Program-made: the position numbers and the translations under genes
Notes under the pieces: model-generated
What the model was told of the DNA's origin: nothing
Databases searched by the model: none
What the model saw: the letters and a program-made list of their open reading frames with translations, nothing else
Shown: piece after piece, positions 52,069 to 62,112 of the stretch
Position numbering within the stretch: the first letter of the stretch is position 1
Layout: every line of letters begins with the position of its first letter
Assembly: GCF_012516315.1 (NCBI RefSeq)
Contig: NZ_CP051185.1
Span: 4,097,363 to 4,161,362, forward strand
Length of the DNA stretch: 64,000 nucleotides
Direction: 5' to 3'
Source of the DNA: Limnospira fusiformis SAG 85.79
GTDB lineage: Bacteria; Cyanobacteriota; Cyanobacteriia; Cyanobacteriales; Microcoleaceae

Positions 52069-52176
52069 TACAGCTTGTTCACCAGTCGCTTAATACATTG
52101 CCCTCACCCTAAATCTGGATCCCAGAGAGGGAGAGGGACTTTGAGAGGTGATCAGATGATTTCTGAACAGGCTGTA
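52069..52176 (-). mobile_element. MITE-like element, copy 2
   Basis: Inverted copy of 2621-2726. It lies between the Rieske oxidoreductase and the next gene and is enclosed by GTGCGTCAG (52051-52059) and CTGACGCAC (52178-52186), an outer inverted repeat of 9 bp also found in the 49051 element. The element may have landed inside an older element of that type. Confidence 0.7.
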
Positions 52177-52208
52177 ACTGACGCACCTGTGACTAACTAA
52201 ATCAGAAT

Positions 52209-52676
52209 TTAGTAAATAAAAATACCTCCAGTTGATTGAATATTAACAGTGCGTAACCCAGCTTGGTCGCCACTGGGTCGAATTGTAAGGGTGACGTTGT
52301 TATTAACAACTTCTAGGTTATATTGCAGACTCAAAGAAGCAACTAAGGGGTTAATCACCAAATAGGAGTCTAGGGGAATGTTGTTATAACTAATCCTTTG
52401 TCCATTGGCTAAATTGGCGGTTTCGGTGGTAGTCAAACCATACTCTAGGGTGACACTAGATTGATTGACGAGGGTTAGGTTAACCGACTGTTGTGGATTA
52501 ATTCGCGCGACAGGTTGCCAAGGTCCGGGGCTATAGGTAGAAGCAGCCGGAGGATTTTGGGCGAGAATAACTCCTGTAATTGTTTCGGAAGCATTAAGGG
52601 TTTTTGGCTGTACTACGAAGGATAAACACAAGGTAGTTACAACACTTAGTCCGACTACATTAAGACGACAGTTCAT
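52209..52676 (-). CDS. small exported beta-rich protein, function unknown
   Basis: 155 residues with a signal peptide (LNVVGLSVVTTLCLSFVVQP). The mature part is short beta strands with many Asn, Thr and Val, NLTLVNQSSVTLEYGLTTTE and NNVTLTIRPSG, which resembles an immunoglobulin-like or fibrillar fold. I recognise no named family. Start ATG 52676. It lies 99 bp beyond the DUF3352 stop on the same strand and could be cotranscribed. Confidence 0.6.
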   Translation of the reverse strand: MNCRLNVVGLSVVTTLCLSFVVQPKTLNASETITGVILAQNPPAASTYSPGPWQPVARINPQQSVNLTLVNQSSVTLEYGLTTTETANLANGQRISYNNIPLDSYLVINPLVASLSLQYNLEVVNNNVTLTIRPSGDQAGLRTVNIQSTGGIFIY

Positions 52677-52775
52677 TCCATGACTCTCCTAAATACACGC
52701 GCTAACATCAAGTGTGAGGAGTTATTTCTATTATTGCCCAACCTGGATGTTTTGGATAGACAACTAACTAGGAGT

Positions 52776-54452
52776 TTATTGGAGGTGGGCGAAAACCGTG
52801 GCTTTTTGTACGCCATTTTCGCGACCTCTGGCGCTGATAGTCAGCGATCGCAAATGATTAAAGAAAGGCTGGGCGGATAATTCCACTAATCTTAGCAAAG
52901 GCATTTGTTGGCGTAAAATGTCCCGACTGACATCCCAATCAATATAAAAATAGCCATCATTTTTCTCGGAGAGTAACTTGAGACTATTGCTAAATTCAGG
53001 ATTAGTCAGAATGTTTCCAGTTTCCACCCCATGAATTGCAGCATCGATCGCCTCAACAGAAGTGGCAAAAATTTCGTAATCCCCAACGGTGGCGTGAACT
53101 CCTCTGGGTTCCGCCTCAATCATCTGTTTTCTGGCGCTGGTCTTGTTTTTAGACTTGATCGGAACAGTTTTAAGTTGTGTCCAAGCCCATAGGGTATAGT
53201 CCCCTAATACAAAACTCCCGACACTGTAACCCCTCTCAGTGGCGATCGCGTCTAAAGCCTCGATAGCAGTTTCGGCTAAAGGAGTCCGTTTGGCAACAAA
53301 TACCCAATCATTGCGATCGCCTATGGGGTGGGGGACTAAGGCGAGCGCGTATTCTTCTGTTACCCAATTAAAAATATCTTCGGGTAAATCAACACCCCAA
53401 CTTTCTTGTATGGAAACCTGCGCGCGTCTTAAAACTCCCCCCAAGGTCTCATTACTCCCGATAGTCCCGGAGGTTTGCGCCCACAAATCTTTTAAATCTC
53501 GTCCGGTCACTACTAGGGGACTATTGGCGCTGATATACTTTAAGGCTGTGGGGGGTTCCGACAATAACGGCGGCTCAAATTCTTCGCTGGTGGTAGCAAT
53601 TATGGCTGTATCTGCTAATAATCCTTGGGGGTTTAGGGTCAGTCCTAGGGCTAAACTGGGTTGAATGGGTAGGGCGTTGATTTCATCGGGGGTTAATTCC
53701 CAATTCCCTAAATTTAAAAATACTAATCCAATTTGGCTGGAGTCTAAAGCGGCGATCGCTTTTTGATAACTCTCGGAGTTGGCTAGGTTGAGGGTGGATA
53801 CCTGGAAATTATTAATGGCTTCCCGCAATACTTTTGGATAGTTAGCAAATAAAATAAAGCGATCGCTTAATACTGCTGTCGCTAATGTGGGCGCTAATTC
53901 TACCGACTCCCTTTGGCGGTAAGTAATAGTTACCCCTCGATAGGTTTCCGAGGTTACCATTACTCCCGACACCGCTTGTCGTTGCCAAAATAATTCCAGA
54001 AATTCCTGACTCTGTTGGGGATTTTGGCTGGTGAGGGCAAGAAGATATCCCGGTTGTTTATCATTACTACTATCGCGATCAATATCTGCGGCGATCAGAG
54101 ACAGGGTTATTTCCTCTCCTAACCAGGGTTTAATGTCCCGTTGGTAATTTAGTCCTGTATTTCCTAGCAGTATCTTTTTAAATCGGTTAAATTCCTGATG
54201 CGATCGCTGTCTTTGTTTCGGTTCAGCTAATACCTGGCGGAAGGCTTCCAGGCGGTCGGGGTTGACCAACAACGATGCTGTAAACGGCGCATTTTTTGGC
54301 ACAAATACTGTCGCTGTGGGAATGGTTTTGGCTTTAGCCCCCAATAATGATAGGGGAGTTTCACCTAACAGCGTCAGGAAGAAACTCACCCCTACCAGTA
54401 GCAGGGTCGCAGTGGCGATACCTAGCAGAATGAAAAACGACTTCAGCTTCAT
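52776..54452 (-). CDS. DUF3352 domain-containing membrane-anchored protein
   Basis: 558 residues. One N-terminal membrane helix (FFILLGIATATLLLVGVSFF) anchors a large extracytoplasmic part. The sequence fits DUF3352: an N-terminal VFVPKNAPFTASLLVNPDRLEAF stretch (read as VFVPKNAPFT and LLVNPDRL), then LAEPKQRQRS, WLGEEITLSLI, and a C-terminal FYIDWDVSR. The domain is common in cyanobacteria and has no assigned activity. Start ATG 54452. The copper-ATPase pair lies upstream on the same strand, with an 81-bp gap. Confidence 0.78.
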   Translation of the reverse strand: MKLKSFFILLGIATATLLLVGVSFFLTLLGETPLSLLGAKAKTIPTATVFVPKNAPFTASLLVNPDRLEAFRQVLAEPKQRQRSHQEFNRFKKILLGNTGLNYQRDIKPWLGEEITLSLIAADIDRDSSNDKQPGYLLALTSQNPQQSQEFLELFWQRQAVSGVMVTSETYRGVTITYRQRESVELAPTLATAVLSDRFILFANYPKVLREAINNFQVSTLNLANSESYQKAIAALDSSQIGLVFLNLGNWELTPDEINALPIQPSLALGLTLNPQGLLADTAIIATTSEEFEPPLLSEPPTALKYISANSPLVVTGRDLKDLWAQTSGTIGSNETLGGVLRRAQVSIQESWGVDLPEDIFNWVTEEYALALVPHPIGDRNDWVFVAKRTPLAETAIEALDAIATERGYSVGSFVLGDYTLWAWTQLKTVPIKSKNKTSARKQMIEAEPRGVHATVGDYEIFATSVEAIDAAIHGVETGNILTNPEFSNSLKLLSEKNDGYFYIDWDVSRDILRQQMPLLRLVELSAQPFFNHLRSLTISARGRENGVQKATVFAHLQ

Positions 54453-54533
54453 ATTAATCTGAGTTGACAGGGGACGGTTGATTGATCAACATAGTCTCAC
54501 CAATATCTTCTCACAGATGGCGGTTTGGCGAAC

Positions 54534-54785
54534 CTAATCACTAGACTTTTTCCTGGGAGGTTCGCTGAACATAAACCACCACAACTCTAACCCAATTAAG
54601 CCTATCCCGGCTAGGGTGATACCTACTTTTAAGCCTAGGGGTTGTTCGATTTTACTAAATTTACCATATTCTCCACCACCATGATCATGATGGTGCGGTG
54701 ATGCGATCGCTTCCACGGGAATAAATGCGATCGCACCTAATAACATTAACATCGTCAAAGAATTCTTGATTATTCTAACTTTCAT
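54534..54785 (-). CDS. small His-rich membrane protein next to the copper ATPase
   Basis: 83 residues from ATG 54785 (an ATG at 54815 adds ten residues). A signal or anchor (LTMLMLLGAIAFIPV) leads to a His cluster PHHHDHGGG, then one membrane helix (VGITLAGIGLIGLELWWF) and a basic C-terminus. It is 69 bp downstream of the P-type ATPase on the same strand. A periplasmic or luminal copper-handling role is a reasonable inference; no homology evidence is available. Confidence 0.65.
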   Translation of the reverse strand: MKVRIIKNSLTMLMLLGAIAFIPVEAIASPHHHDHGGGEYGKFSKIEQPLGLKVGITLAGIGLIGLELWWFMFSEPPRKKSSD

Positions 54786-54854
54786 TTTGGTTCCGGATCT
54801 ATTTACTGGGTACATAAAGCATGATTAATCTACCTAGTGATTTGGGATTTGTTT

Positions 54855-57122
54855 CTATAACCGAGTTCGCTGCAATCTTAACGCATTGGTAACCACAGAA
54901 ACGGAACTCATAGCCATCGCCGCCCCGGCTATAATAGGATTAAGTAACCAATTGGTTAGCGGGAATAAAACTCCAGCAGCGAGGGGGATACTGGCTGTAT
55001 TGTAGAAAAAGGCAAAAAACAGATTTTGGCGGATATTCTTCATGGTAGCACGACTCAGTTTAATCGCCGTCACAATACCCTGTAAATCTCCCGAAATTAA
55101 AGTAATATCTCCGGCGGCGATCGCTACATCAGTTCCCGTCCCGATCGCCATTCCTACATCAGCTTGTGCTAAAGCAGGTGCGTCATTAATGCCATCTCCC
55201 ACCATTGCCACAATCGCCTGTTTTTGAGACTTTTTTAGCCTCTCTTGTTGCAGGGATTTAATAATCTCTGATTTCCGGTCGGGACGTACTTGTGCAAATA
55301 CCCTATCTATAGCTACCTGTTCGGCGATCGCTTCCGCAGTTTTCTGATTATCTCCCGTTACCATGACCACCTGTAATCCCATCGATTTTAAAGCCCTGAC
55401 CGCTGCTACGGAAGCAGGTTTTAGACTATCTGCAATCCCCAATAATCCCTCGATTTCCCCATCAATAGCAATCCAAGCCGTCGTTTGTGCTTCCGTCTCC
55501 CAAATTCCTTGTTTTTCCTGAAAAATACTCGTATCAATGCCCAATTCTCTCATCCATATAGAAGTACCAATTTGAATTAAGCGATCGGACACCTTAGCCT
55601 GTACACCCATTCCCGGCATTGCCTCAAATTCCACTACTTCCGGTAAAGGGAATTCCACCTCCTGAGATTTCGCATATTCCACAATCGCTTCAGCCAAAGG
55701 ATGTTCGGATTTGGCTTCCACCGCCGCCACCAGCCGCAGCAGTTTTAACTCATGATTATTAGTGGTTCCTCCCACAGTGATATAATTAATTACTCTCGGT
55801 TTACCTTCCGTCAAAGTTCCCGTTTTATCTAAAACTATAGTCTGGATTTTGTGCGCTAATTCTAGGCTGTCTCCACCCTTAATTAAAATACCATGTTCCG
55901 CACCTAAACCCGTCCCAACCATTACCGAGGTCGGAGTCGCTAATCCCAACGCACAAGGACAAGCGATAATTAATACACCTACCGTAGTCACTATAGCTAG
56001 GGTAATATTTCCCGTCCAATTAAACCAGATCACAAAAGTGGCGATCGCTATAGCTATCACCACAGGAACAAACCAGCTAGTTACCTGATCTGCTAATGTT
56101 TGAATCGGTGCTTTTGCACCTTGCGCCTGTCTTACTAACTGCACAATTTGCGCCAAAACAGTTTCTTCTCCCACCCGTGCAGCCGTAAACTTAAAGCTAC
56201 CAGTTTTATTAATTGTCGCCCCAATCACTTCATCACCAATCTGCTTTTCTACCGGGACACTTTCCCCCGTCACCATCGATTCATCTACAGTCGATCGCCC
56301 TTCGATTATCTCTCCATCAACCGGGATTTTTTCCCCCGGACGAACTATCACAATATCCCCAACCTTCACCAATTCAATCGCGATATCTTCCTCCTTACCA
56401 TTACGAACTACACGAGCAGTTTTTGCCTGTAATCCTATTAATTTTTTGATAGCTTCTGACATTTTCCCTTTGGCGCGATGTTCTAACCATCTCCCCACTA
56501 AAACCAACGCAATAATCATCGCCGCCGACTCATAAAAAACATCGGGACTCAATCCCTGACTCAACAAAACATTAGGAAATAACGTCACAAACACCGAGTA
56601 AACATAAGCCACACCCGTACCAATCGAAGTTAGAGTATTCATGTCAGCGTTACGCTGCTTAAATCCTTTAATTGCACCCGTGAAACAACCTTGACCACAC
56701 CAAAACATCACCGGAGTAGTTAACACAAATTGCAGCCAGGGATGATGCAGCCAACCCGGTATAAAATGGATGTCTAAACCTGTCATCATTGGTAAGCCAC
56801 CAATCATCAAGAATAAACTCACAAATCCCGAAAATCCCACCTTCTTAATTAGTGCTTTTTCCTCGGCATCACTCTCGGATTCTCCCGGCTTTTCTAAGTT
56901 TCCTAAACCCCCTAAAGGTTTGGTTGTATATCCAGCGTCAGAAATCGCTTGTTCAATTACCTCTAAACTGACCGCTTCTGGGTTATAATCTATAGCAGCT
57001 TGTTCAGCACCAAAGTTAACTTGACATTGATTAACTCCATCAAGTCTATTCACTACTATTTCAATGCGGGATGCACAGGATGCACAACTCATCCCCCCCA
57101 CTTGTAAATGAGTGGTTTTCAT
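54855..57122 (-). CDS. copA: copper-translocating P1B-type ATPase
   Basis: 755 residues. An N-terminal heavy-metal domain has [10 protein letters not shown]. Eight membrane helices are expected, with the transport-site CPC in [12 protein letters not shown]. The actuator loop is [14 protein letters not shown]. The phosphorylation motif is [11 protein letters not shown], followed by SEHPLAEA and [20 protein letters not shown]. The CPC and the C-terminal YN...MxxSS pattern point to Cu(I)-transporting ATPases; cyanobacteria use such pumps to feed thylakoid plastocyanin (PacS, CtaA). Which of those two it is cannot be told here. Start ATG 57122. The small His-rich gene follows. Confidence 0.93.
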   Translation of the reverse strand: MKTTHLQVGGMSCASCASRIEIVVNRLDGVNQCQVNFGAEQAAIDYNPEAVSLEVIEQAISDAGYTTKPLGGLGNLEKPGESESDAEEKALIKKVGFSGFVSLFLMIGGLPMMTGLDIHFIPGWLHHPWLQFVLTTPVMFWCGQGCFTGAIKGFKQRNADMNTLTSIGTGVAYVYSVFVTLFPNVLLSQGLSPDVFYESAAMIIALVLVGRWLEHRAKGKMSEAIKKLIGLQAKTARVVRNGKEEDIAIELVKVGDIVIVRPGEKIPVDGEIIEGRSTVDESMVTGESVPVEKQIGDEVIGATINKTGSFKFTAARVGEETVLAQIVQLVRQAQGAKAPIQTLADQVTSWFVPVVIAIAIATFVIWFNWTGNITLAIVTTVGVLIIACPCALGLATPTSVMVGTGLGAEHGILIKGGDSLELAHKIQTIVLDKTGTLTEGKPRVINYITVGGTTNNHELKLLRLVAAVEAKSEHPLAEAIVEYAKSQEVEFPLPEVVEFEAMPGMGVQAKVSDRLIQIGTSIWMRELGIDTSIFQEKQGIWETEAQTTAWIAIDGEIEGLLGIADSLKPASVAAVRALKSMGLQVVMVTGDNQKTAEAIAEQVAIDRVFAQVRPDRKSEIIKSLQQERLKKSQKQAIVAMVGDGINDAPALAQADVGMAIGTGTDVAIAAGDITLISGDLQGIVTAIKLSRATMKNIRQNLFFAFFYNTASIPLAAGVLFPLTNWLLNPIIAGAAMAMSSVSVVTNALRLQRTRL

Positions 57123-57189
57123 AGCGAAAATTTACCTTTGACAATTTTATACATTGATTTTAAAGTCTCCTGTGAACTGGAGAGTCAAC

Positions 57190-58230
57190 CAAAAAACCGA
57201 GTTTCTCCCAGTCTCTTGACAAACTTATGGCGATCGCTTCCAAAGAAACCGGGTTTCTCCCAGAAACCGGGTTTCTAAGCATCTCTCAAAGAAACCCGGT
57301 TTCTCCCAGAAACCGGGTTTCTAGATATCTCTCAAAGAAACCGGGTTTCTAGATATCTCTCAAAGAAACCGGGTTTCCCCCAAACCTCTTGACAAACTTA
57401 TGGCGATCGCTTCCAAAGAAACCCGGTTTCTCCCAGAAACCGGGTTTCTAGATATCTCTCAAAGAAACCGGGTTTCTCCCAGAAACCGGGTTTCTAAGCA
57501 TCTCTCAAAACAACCGAGTTTCCCCAGACCCCTTGACAAACTTATGGCGATCGCTTCCAAAGAAACCGGGTTTCTCCCAGAAACCGGGTTTCTAAGCATC
57601 TCTCAAAGAAACCCGGTTTCTCCCAGAAACCGGGTTTCTAGATATCTCTCAAAGAAACCGGGTTTCTAGATATCTCTCAAAGAAACCGGGTTTCCCCCAA
57701 ACCTCTTGACAAACTTATGGCGATCGCTTCCAAAGAAACCGGGTTTCTCCCAGAAACCGGGTTTCTAAGCATCTCTCAAAGAAACCCGGTTTCTCCCAGA
57801 AACCGGGTTTCTAGATATCTCTCAAAGAAACCGGGTTTCTCCCAGAAACCGGGTTTCTAAGCATCTCTCAAAACAACCGAGTTTCCCCAGACCCCTTGAC
57901 AAACTTATGGCGATCGCTTCTAAAGAAACCGGGTTTCTCCCAGAAACCGGGTTTCTAAGCATCTCTCAAAGAAACCCGGTTTCTCCCAGAAACCGGGTTT
58001 CTAGATATCTCTCAAAGAAACCGGGTTTCTAGATATCTCTCAAAGAAACCGGGTTTCCCCCAAACCTCTTGACAAACTTATGGCGATCGCTTCCAAAGAA
58101 ACCGGGTTTCTCCCAGAAACCGGGTTTCTAAGCATCTCTCAAAACAACCGAGTTTCCCCCAGAAACCGGGTTTCTAGATATCTCTCAAAGAAACCGGGTT
58201 TCTAGGTATCTCTCAAAGAAACCGGGTTTT
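57190..58230. repeat. palindromic AGAAACCGGGTTTCT repeat array
   Basis: The 15-bp palindrome AGAAACCGGGTTTCT and variants occur dozens of times, joined by CTAGATATCTCTCAA or CTAAGCATCTCTCAA. Larger units begin with CTTGACAAACTTATGGCGAT at 57215, 57388, 57532, 57705, 57895 and 58068, spaced 173, 144, 173, 190 and 173 bp. The array separates the copper ATPase and dnaX genes. Read into RNA it would fold almost completely. Open frames here carry only repeat-encoded residues. Confidence 0.93.
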
Positions 58231-58241
58231 TCCAGTAAGAC

Positions 58242-60548
58242 TTAAAAGGGTACATCATCTTCACTGTCATCATCTTCTGGAGAATAAAACTCTATGGTAT
58301 CCTCCAATGCTACAGAAGAAGAAGAAACAGTTGTCACCTGTGTATTTTCGGGATACCAAGGGATAATTTCCCCATCAAAAAACTCTGCCAGTTTTTCAGC
58401 CGCCGTAGCCACATCATCAACCGGAGAATTATTGTCATTATCAGCTACTTTAACTGAAATATCCTCAATTTTAGGAGTTGTTAATTCCGGCGGTCTCTCA
58501 GTTTCTGGTTCCCTAGTAGGTGGCGGGGGTTCTGGTGGTGGGGGTGGCGGCGATTGTACCCTCTGAGATATCGGTGTTTTTTCAGGATGAACCCCAGGAG
58601 AAACTGCCCCCATTCCCACTTCTAAATTTACCTGAATTTTAGTATTAAAAACCTTCTGACAAGCAACTTCTAAACTAGAGATTTTCGCCTGGGCAATTTT
58701 CAATAATGGATGGGATTTAAGCCCGATACAGACTACATTACCATGGTGCGATCGCAAACAGCCATGTTGACGCATCAAAGCCTGAGTTCCCAATTGTTCG
58801 ATCGCACTAAGTATCTGTTCCCAAAGTTCCTCCAGACTATAGTTTACTGCTTCCTCTTGATTAGCAGTAGTAGGCTGTGGCGGCGGGGGTGGCGGCGGGG
58901 GTGCATCCGGCACAGAAACAGCTTGTGAGACAGGTTGAGCAGGCGCAGGAGGCTTGTAAACAGGCTGTGACCTCATTTTTGAGGTAGGCTGATTTGAGAT
59001 AGGCTGAGGCTGTACATTTACCACCCCTGTAGATACCGTTTGAGGACGCAAAGCCTCCGGTAATAACCCTAATAAAGTCACCTCCAACCATAAACGCGGC
59101 TGAGTGGTATTTTTAATCTGTACCTCGCTATCGCGGAGATGTTTTTGACCAGCCAGGATAATTTCATGTTCCCAGCGTTGGGAAAAGGCGCATAAACTTT
59201 CCCAAGTCGGTTGAGTAAGTTTCACTAAATCCTGGCGATTTGGTGCGGTTTTGGCGATTAATAAATCCCGGTAAAATTCCCCCAGATTTTGCAGCACAAT
59301 TAAAGGTTCTCGACCCCGGTTCAGTAACTCGCGGGTTTGGTCTAAAATTGCCGTCGCTTTACCCTCTGCGATCGCCTCTAATAATGTCATCAAATCCCGT
59401 TCAGGAACAGCCCCAACCAAGTCCCAAACCCGTTCAACCGTAATTTCACCTGACAGTAAACTTAATTGGTCTAACAGGCTTTCCGCATCCCTTAATCCCC
59501 CTTGAGCAATTTGAGCCACCATCATCACCGCTTCCGGTGTAATAGCAATGTTTTCCTTGGCGGCGATAGTTTCTAAATGAGTCGCCATGGCTTGTAAAGG
59601 AATGCGCCGAAAATCAAAGCGCTGACATCGAGAAATAATCGTCGGGAGAACCCGTTGAGGGTCTGTAGTCGCCAGGACAAACACCACCCGATCAGGTGGT
59701 TCTTCTAGGGTTTTCAGTAAAGCATTAAAAGCCGCTGTACTCAACATATGGCAATTGTGAACTAGCAGACCATTCGCCACAAAATTATGATTATGTTCTA
59801 CCTCAATATCATAGACATGATTAACCCCTAACTTTTCGATAGATTCTACATCTTGTAATGCCGTCTTGACCGCCGCATCAATTTCCGGTGATAATATTTT
59901 CATTTTAGGGGTAATATTTGCCGCTTTTATCCAGCCTTTATCTGTCCTAATCAGATGATTACCAGTGCATTTAATTTCCGTCTGAAAGGTTTTAATTTTC
60001 CAAGTCTCACGAACCCCCTGGTCAAGCCAGCGTAAAACCTGCTGCCATTCCCATTGTTGAGTAGACTCATTATAACTAAGAACTCGACATTCTTGGAGAG
60101 TCGGATCATCAATTCTCAGCCATCCGCGATCGCTTAAAATCAGAGCATCACCCGTCAGACATTCATCAATTACATAGACCTTATAGCGACATTGAACCGG
60201 GGAAAACTGCGTCCGTTCAATTAAATCCCGGATATGATCAACCCCCGTATTACTAGCAGCATCAATCTCCACAAAATCTAAAGTTGCTCCCGTAGTGATA
60301 CCCCGACAGACCTCGCAAATACCACAGGGAGTTTCTGTCGGGTTAGAAGTTTGTAGACAGTTAAGAGATTTCGCTAAAATCCGCGCACTAGAAGTTTTAC
60401 CAGTACCCCTCGGACCTGTAAATAAATAAGCCGGAGCAATACGCCGCGATCGGATCGCATTAGTCAGAGTTTGAGCGATCGCCTCTTGACCCACCAGATC
60501 TGCAAAAGTTTGGGGACGATATTTGTGGTGAAGCGGTTCGTAGGTCAC
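58242..60548 (-). CDS. dnaX: DNA polymerase III subunit gamma/tau with intein
   Basis: 768 residues as translated, 632 after protein splicing. The AAA+ clamp-loader module includes Walker A TGPRGTGKTSSAR and the zinc-binding cysteines CLQTSNPTETPCGICEVC. The Walker B region VYVIDE is interrupted by the intein after Glu129, and the extein resumes with CHMLSTAAFNALLKTLEEPP. The C-terminal third is Pro-rich and ends in a conserved acidic DDDSEDDVPF. The start is GTG 60548. It loads the beta clamp at replication forks. It lies 34 bp after cpcF on the same strand, so it may be transcribed with the phycobilisome genes in part. Confidence 0.95.
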   Translation of the reverse strand: MTYEPLHHKYRPQTFADLVGQEAIAQTLTNAIRSRRIAPAYLFTGPRGTGKTSSARILAKSLNCLQTSNPTETPCGICEVCRGITTGATLDFVEIDAASNTGVDHIRDLIERTQFSPVQCRYKVYVIDECLTGDALILSDRGWLRIDDPTLQECRVLSYNESTQQWEWQQVLRWLDQGVRETWKIKTFQTEIKCTGNHLIRTDKGWIKAANITPKMKILSPEIDAAVKTALQDVESIEKLGVNHVYDIEVEHNHNFVANGLLVHNCHMLSTAAFNALLKTLEEPPDRVVFVLATTDPQRVLPTIISRCQRFDFRRIPLQAMATHLETIAAKENIAITPEAVMMVAQIAQGGLRDAESLLDQLSLLSGEITVERVWDLVGAVPERDLMTLLEAIAEGKATAILDQTRELLNRGREPLIVLQNLGEFYRDLLIAKTAPNRQDLVKLTQPTWESLCAFSQRWEHEIILAGQKHLRDSEVQIKNTTQPRLWLEVTLLGLLPEALRPQTVSTGVVNVQPQPISNQPTSKMRSQPVYKPPAPAQPVSQAVSVPDAPPPPPPPPQPTTANQEEAVNYSLEELWEQILSAIEQLGTQALMRQHGCLRSHHGNVVCIGLKSHPLLKIAQAKISSLEVACQKVFNTKIQVNLEVGMGAVSPGVHPEKTPISQRVQSPPPPPPEPPPPTREPETERPPELTTPKIEDISVKVADNDNNSPVDDVATAAEKLAEFFDGEIIPWYPENTQVTTVSSSSVALEDTIEFYSPEDDDSEDDVPF
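59754..60161 (-). other. DnaX mini-intein (136 residues)
   Basis: An in-frame insertion at residues 130-265 of DnaX. It begins CLTGDALILSDRGW (block A, Cys1), has a TGNHLIRTDKGW segment with the TxxH-type block B His, and ends with VYDIEVEHNHNFVANGLLVH then Asn, followed by Cys as the first C-extein residue. With 136 residues it has no room for a homing endonuclease. Insertion is at the Walker B site, a known position for cyanobacterial DnaX inteins. Confidence 0.93.
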
Positions 60549-60582
60549 GGTATAATCTCAACATCCCAAAAGCAACTAATTA

Positions 60583-61215
60583 TTAACTAATCCCTAAGTT
60601 CATCCTAGCCAGACTAGCCCTAGCAGAAACCGCCGGAGTTTCATCATTATTAACCATCCCCTCCAACCTTTGCGAAACCTGTGTAAACCAATGGGGTTTA
60701 TCCACCTCAGAAGCCGCCAAACCTTCCAAACCCACAACCGTTGCATAACGAACGATCCATTCCGTATCTTCAGAAGTATGCAGCAGAGTTTTTAGGGTTC
60801 TTTCCTTAGCCTCAGAGACTGCTTCTGGTGACATATCCTCCCAGCGAATTGCTCCCAAACCCCGCGCCGCAGCACGACGCACACTCAGAGCAAAATCACT
60901 ACCCGCCGCCTCCAGCAAAACATCTAAACCCCTAGGATCACCAATACCAGACAAAGCGCGAACCGCCCAAGCCCTAGCACCATAGTTATAACCATCTAAC
61001 CTCTCTAGTATACCAACCACAGCAGGTTTACCAATGGCTATCAATCCCTCAACTGCAGCCACCGCCGCGCCAGGGTTGTTATAACCCAAAACACGAATTA
61101 ACATTGGTACTGCATCCACAGAACCAGTCGCGGCCAATTGTGACACCGCGCCTATCAGTTTTCCAGCAGAGTCCGCCTGTTCAACCGCTAAAATTAGTTC
61201 CTCAACCTTTGTCAT
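60583..61215 (-). CDS. cpcF: phycocyanobilin lyase subunit CpcF
   Basis: 210 residues of HEAT-like repeats (for example VEGLIAIGKPAVVGILERL, RAWAVRALSGIGDPRGLDVL). It forms a heterodimer with CpcE that attaches phycocyanobilin to Cys84 of the phycocyanin alpha subunit. Its ATG overlaps the stop of cpcE by four bases, so the two subunits are translationally coupled. The C-terminal stretch SVRRAAARGLGAIRWEDM is typical of CpcF. Confidence 0.9.
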   Translation of the reverse strand: MTKVEELILAVEQADSAGKLIGAVSQLAATGSVDAVPMLIRVLGYNNPGAAVAAVEGLIAIGKPAVVGILERLDGYNYGARAWAVRALSGIGDPRGLDVLLEAAGSDFALSVRRAAARGLGAIRWEDMSPEAVSEAKERTLKTLLHTSEDTEWIVRYATVVGLEGLAASEVDKPHWFTQVSQRLEGMVNNDETPAVSARASLARMNLGIS

Positions 61216-62087
61216 AATAGAGAATCCATCAGCTTCATGATTTTAACTGCCTCTTCAGATAGGCATTTTTCCCCAATTTGACTGAGATGGTGTTCCAGAA
61301 TTCCCTGTAAAGCAATTAGTTTCAGGCTATTTTCAGCTAGGGTGTTGGCGATAGGTTCGGCGGCCTGAAGATATCCGATCGCCCCTAAATCCATTAAAGC
61401 ACTGCGTCGCAATTGTAAATCTTCCCCCCGCAAAGCTGCAATTAAGCGATCGCCATAAACCGGATCACCCGTAAGCTGATACATAGCCCTTAAAGCCGCA
61501 TACTGTATTCTAGCGATCGGATGGTTTATGAAAGGTTCAATATCAGTTAACGCCTCAGTTGCGCCCAGAGTTCCTATGGCTTCAATTACTGCGTCATAAG
61601 GCTGTTTTAAATGGGGTTTACCCGCTATCGGTGCAGTATCTTCTACTCCACCCACCAATAACCCACGCAAAGCAGAAACACAGCTAGAGTCTCCCAGACC
61701 TTCTAAAGCCTGAGCCGCCGCTTCCCGCACATAAAAATCTTGGCAATCTAAACATTTGACTAGGGGAGTCACCGCGCGACGATCGCCCAATTTACCCAAA
61801 GCCCGAGCCGCATTTCTGCGTAAAGGATAGCCCCCGTCCTTAGTGCGATCGGACTCATCATCCAAGGCCATAATTAAGGCATCAACTGCGATCGCATCAC
61901 ACACACGAAAACGCCCCAACCACCAAGCCGCATAATAGCGACGATTTGGTTCTTGATGGTTTAGGGCGGCGATCGCCTGTTCTACTGTCCAAGCATCACC
62001 CCCTTCAGCTTCTCCCCCAGTTAAAGGCGCATTATCTGCGCCCACTAGGGGGGATGCACCTGGGGTTTTTGATTCAGAATCCTGCAT
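61212..62087 (-). CDS. cpcE: phycocyanobilin lyase subunit CpcE
   Basis: 291 residues. A disordered N-terminus of about 30 residues precedes WTVEQAIAALNHQEPNRRYY and WWLGRFRV, the hallmark of CpcE, followed by five to six HEAT-type repeats (LRRNAARALGKLGDRRAVTP, VREAAAQALEGLGD). With CpcF it forms the lyase for alpha-phycocyanin. Start ATG 62087, 25 bp after the cpcD stop. All residues of the recognisable repeats are intact. Confidence 0.92.
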   Translation of the reverse strand: MQDSESKTPGASPLVGADNAPLTGGEAEGGDAWTVEQAIAALNHQEPNRRYYAAWWLGRFRVCDAIAVDALIMALDDESDRTKDGGYPLRRNAARALGKLGDRRAVTPLVKCLDCQDFYVREAAAQALEGLGDSSCVSALRGLLVGGVEDTAPIAGKPHLKQPYDAVIEAIGTLGATEALTDIEPFINHPIARIQYAALRAMYQLTGDPVYGDRLIAALRGEDLQLRRSALMDLGAIGYLQAAEPIANTLAENSLKLIALQGILEHHLSQIGEKCLSEEAVKIMKLMDSLL

Positions 62088-62112
62088 GAAAATCAGAATT
62101 GAATGGTCTAAA

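Noticed and set aside
52680-52880. Plus-strand 66-residue frame overlapping the DUF3352 3' end
   Set aside because: No domain, and it overlaps the coding end of DUF3352 on the other strand.
57400-57669. Open frame in the palindrome array
   Set aside because: It encodes only repeat-derived residues and has no ribosome-binding site.
57190-58230. CRISPR array
   Set aside because: The repeats are palindromes with spacing of a few to 30 bp and spacers that are themselves repeated; there are no unique spacers and no cas genes.
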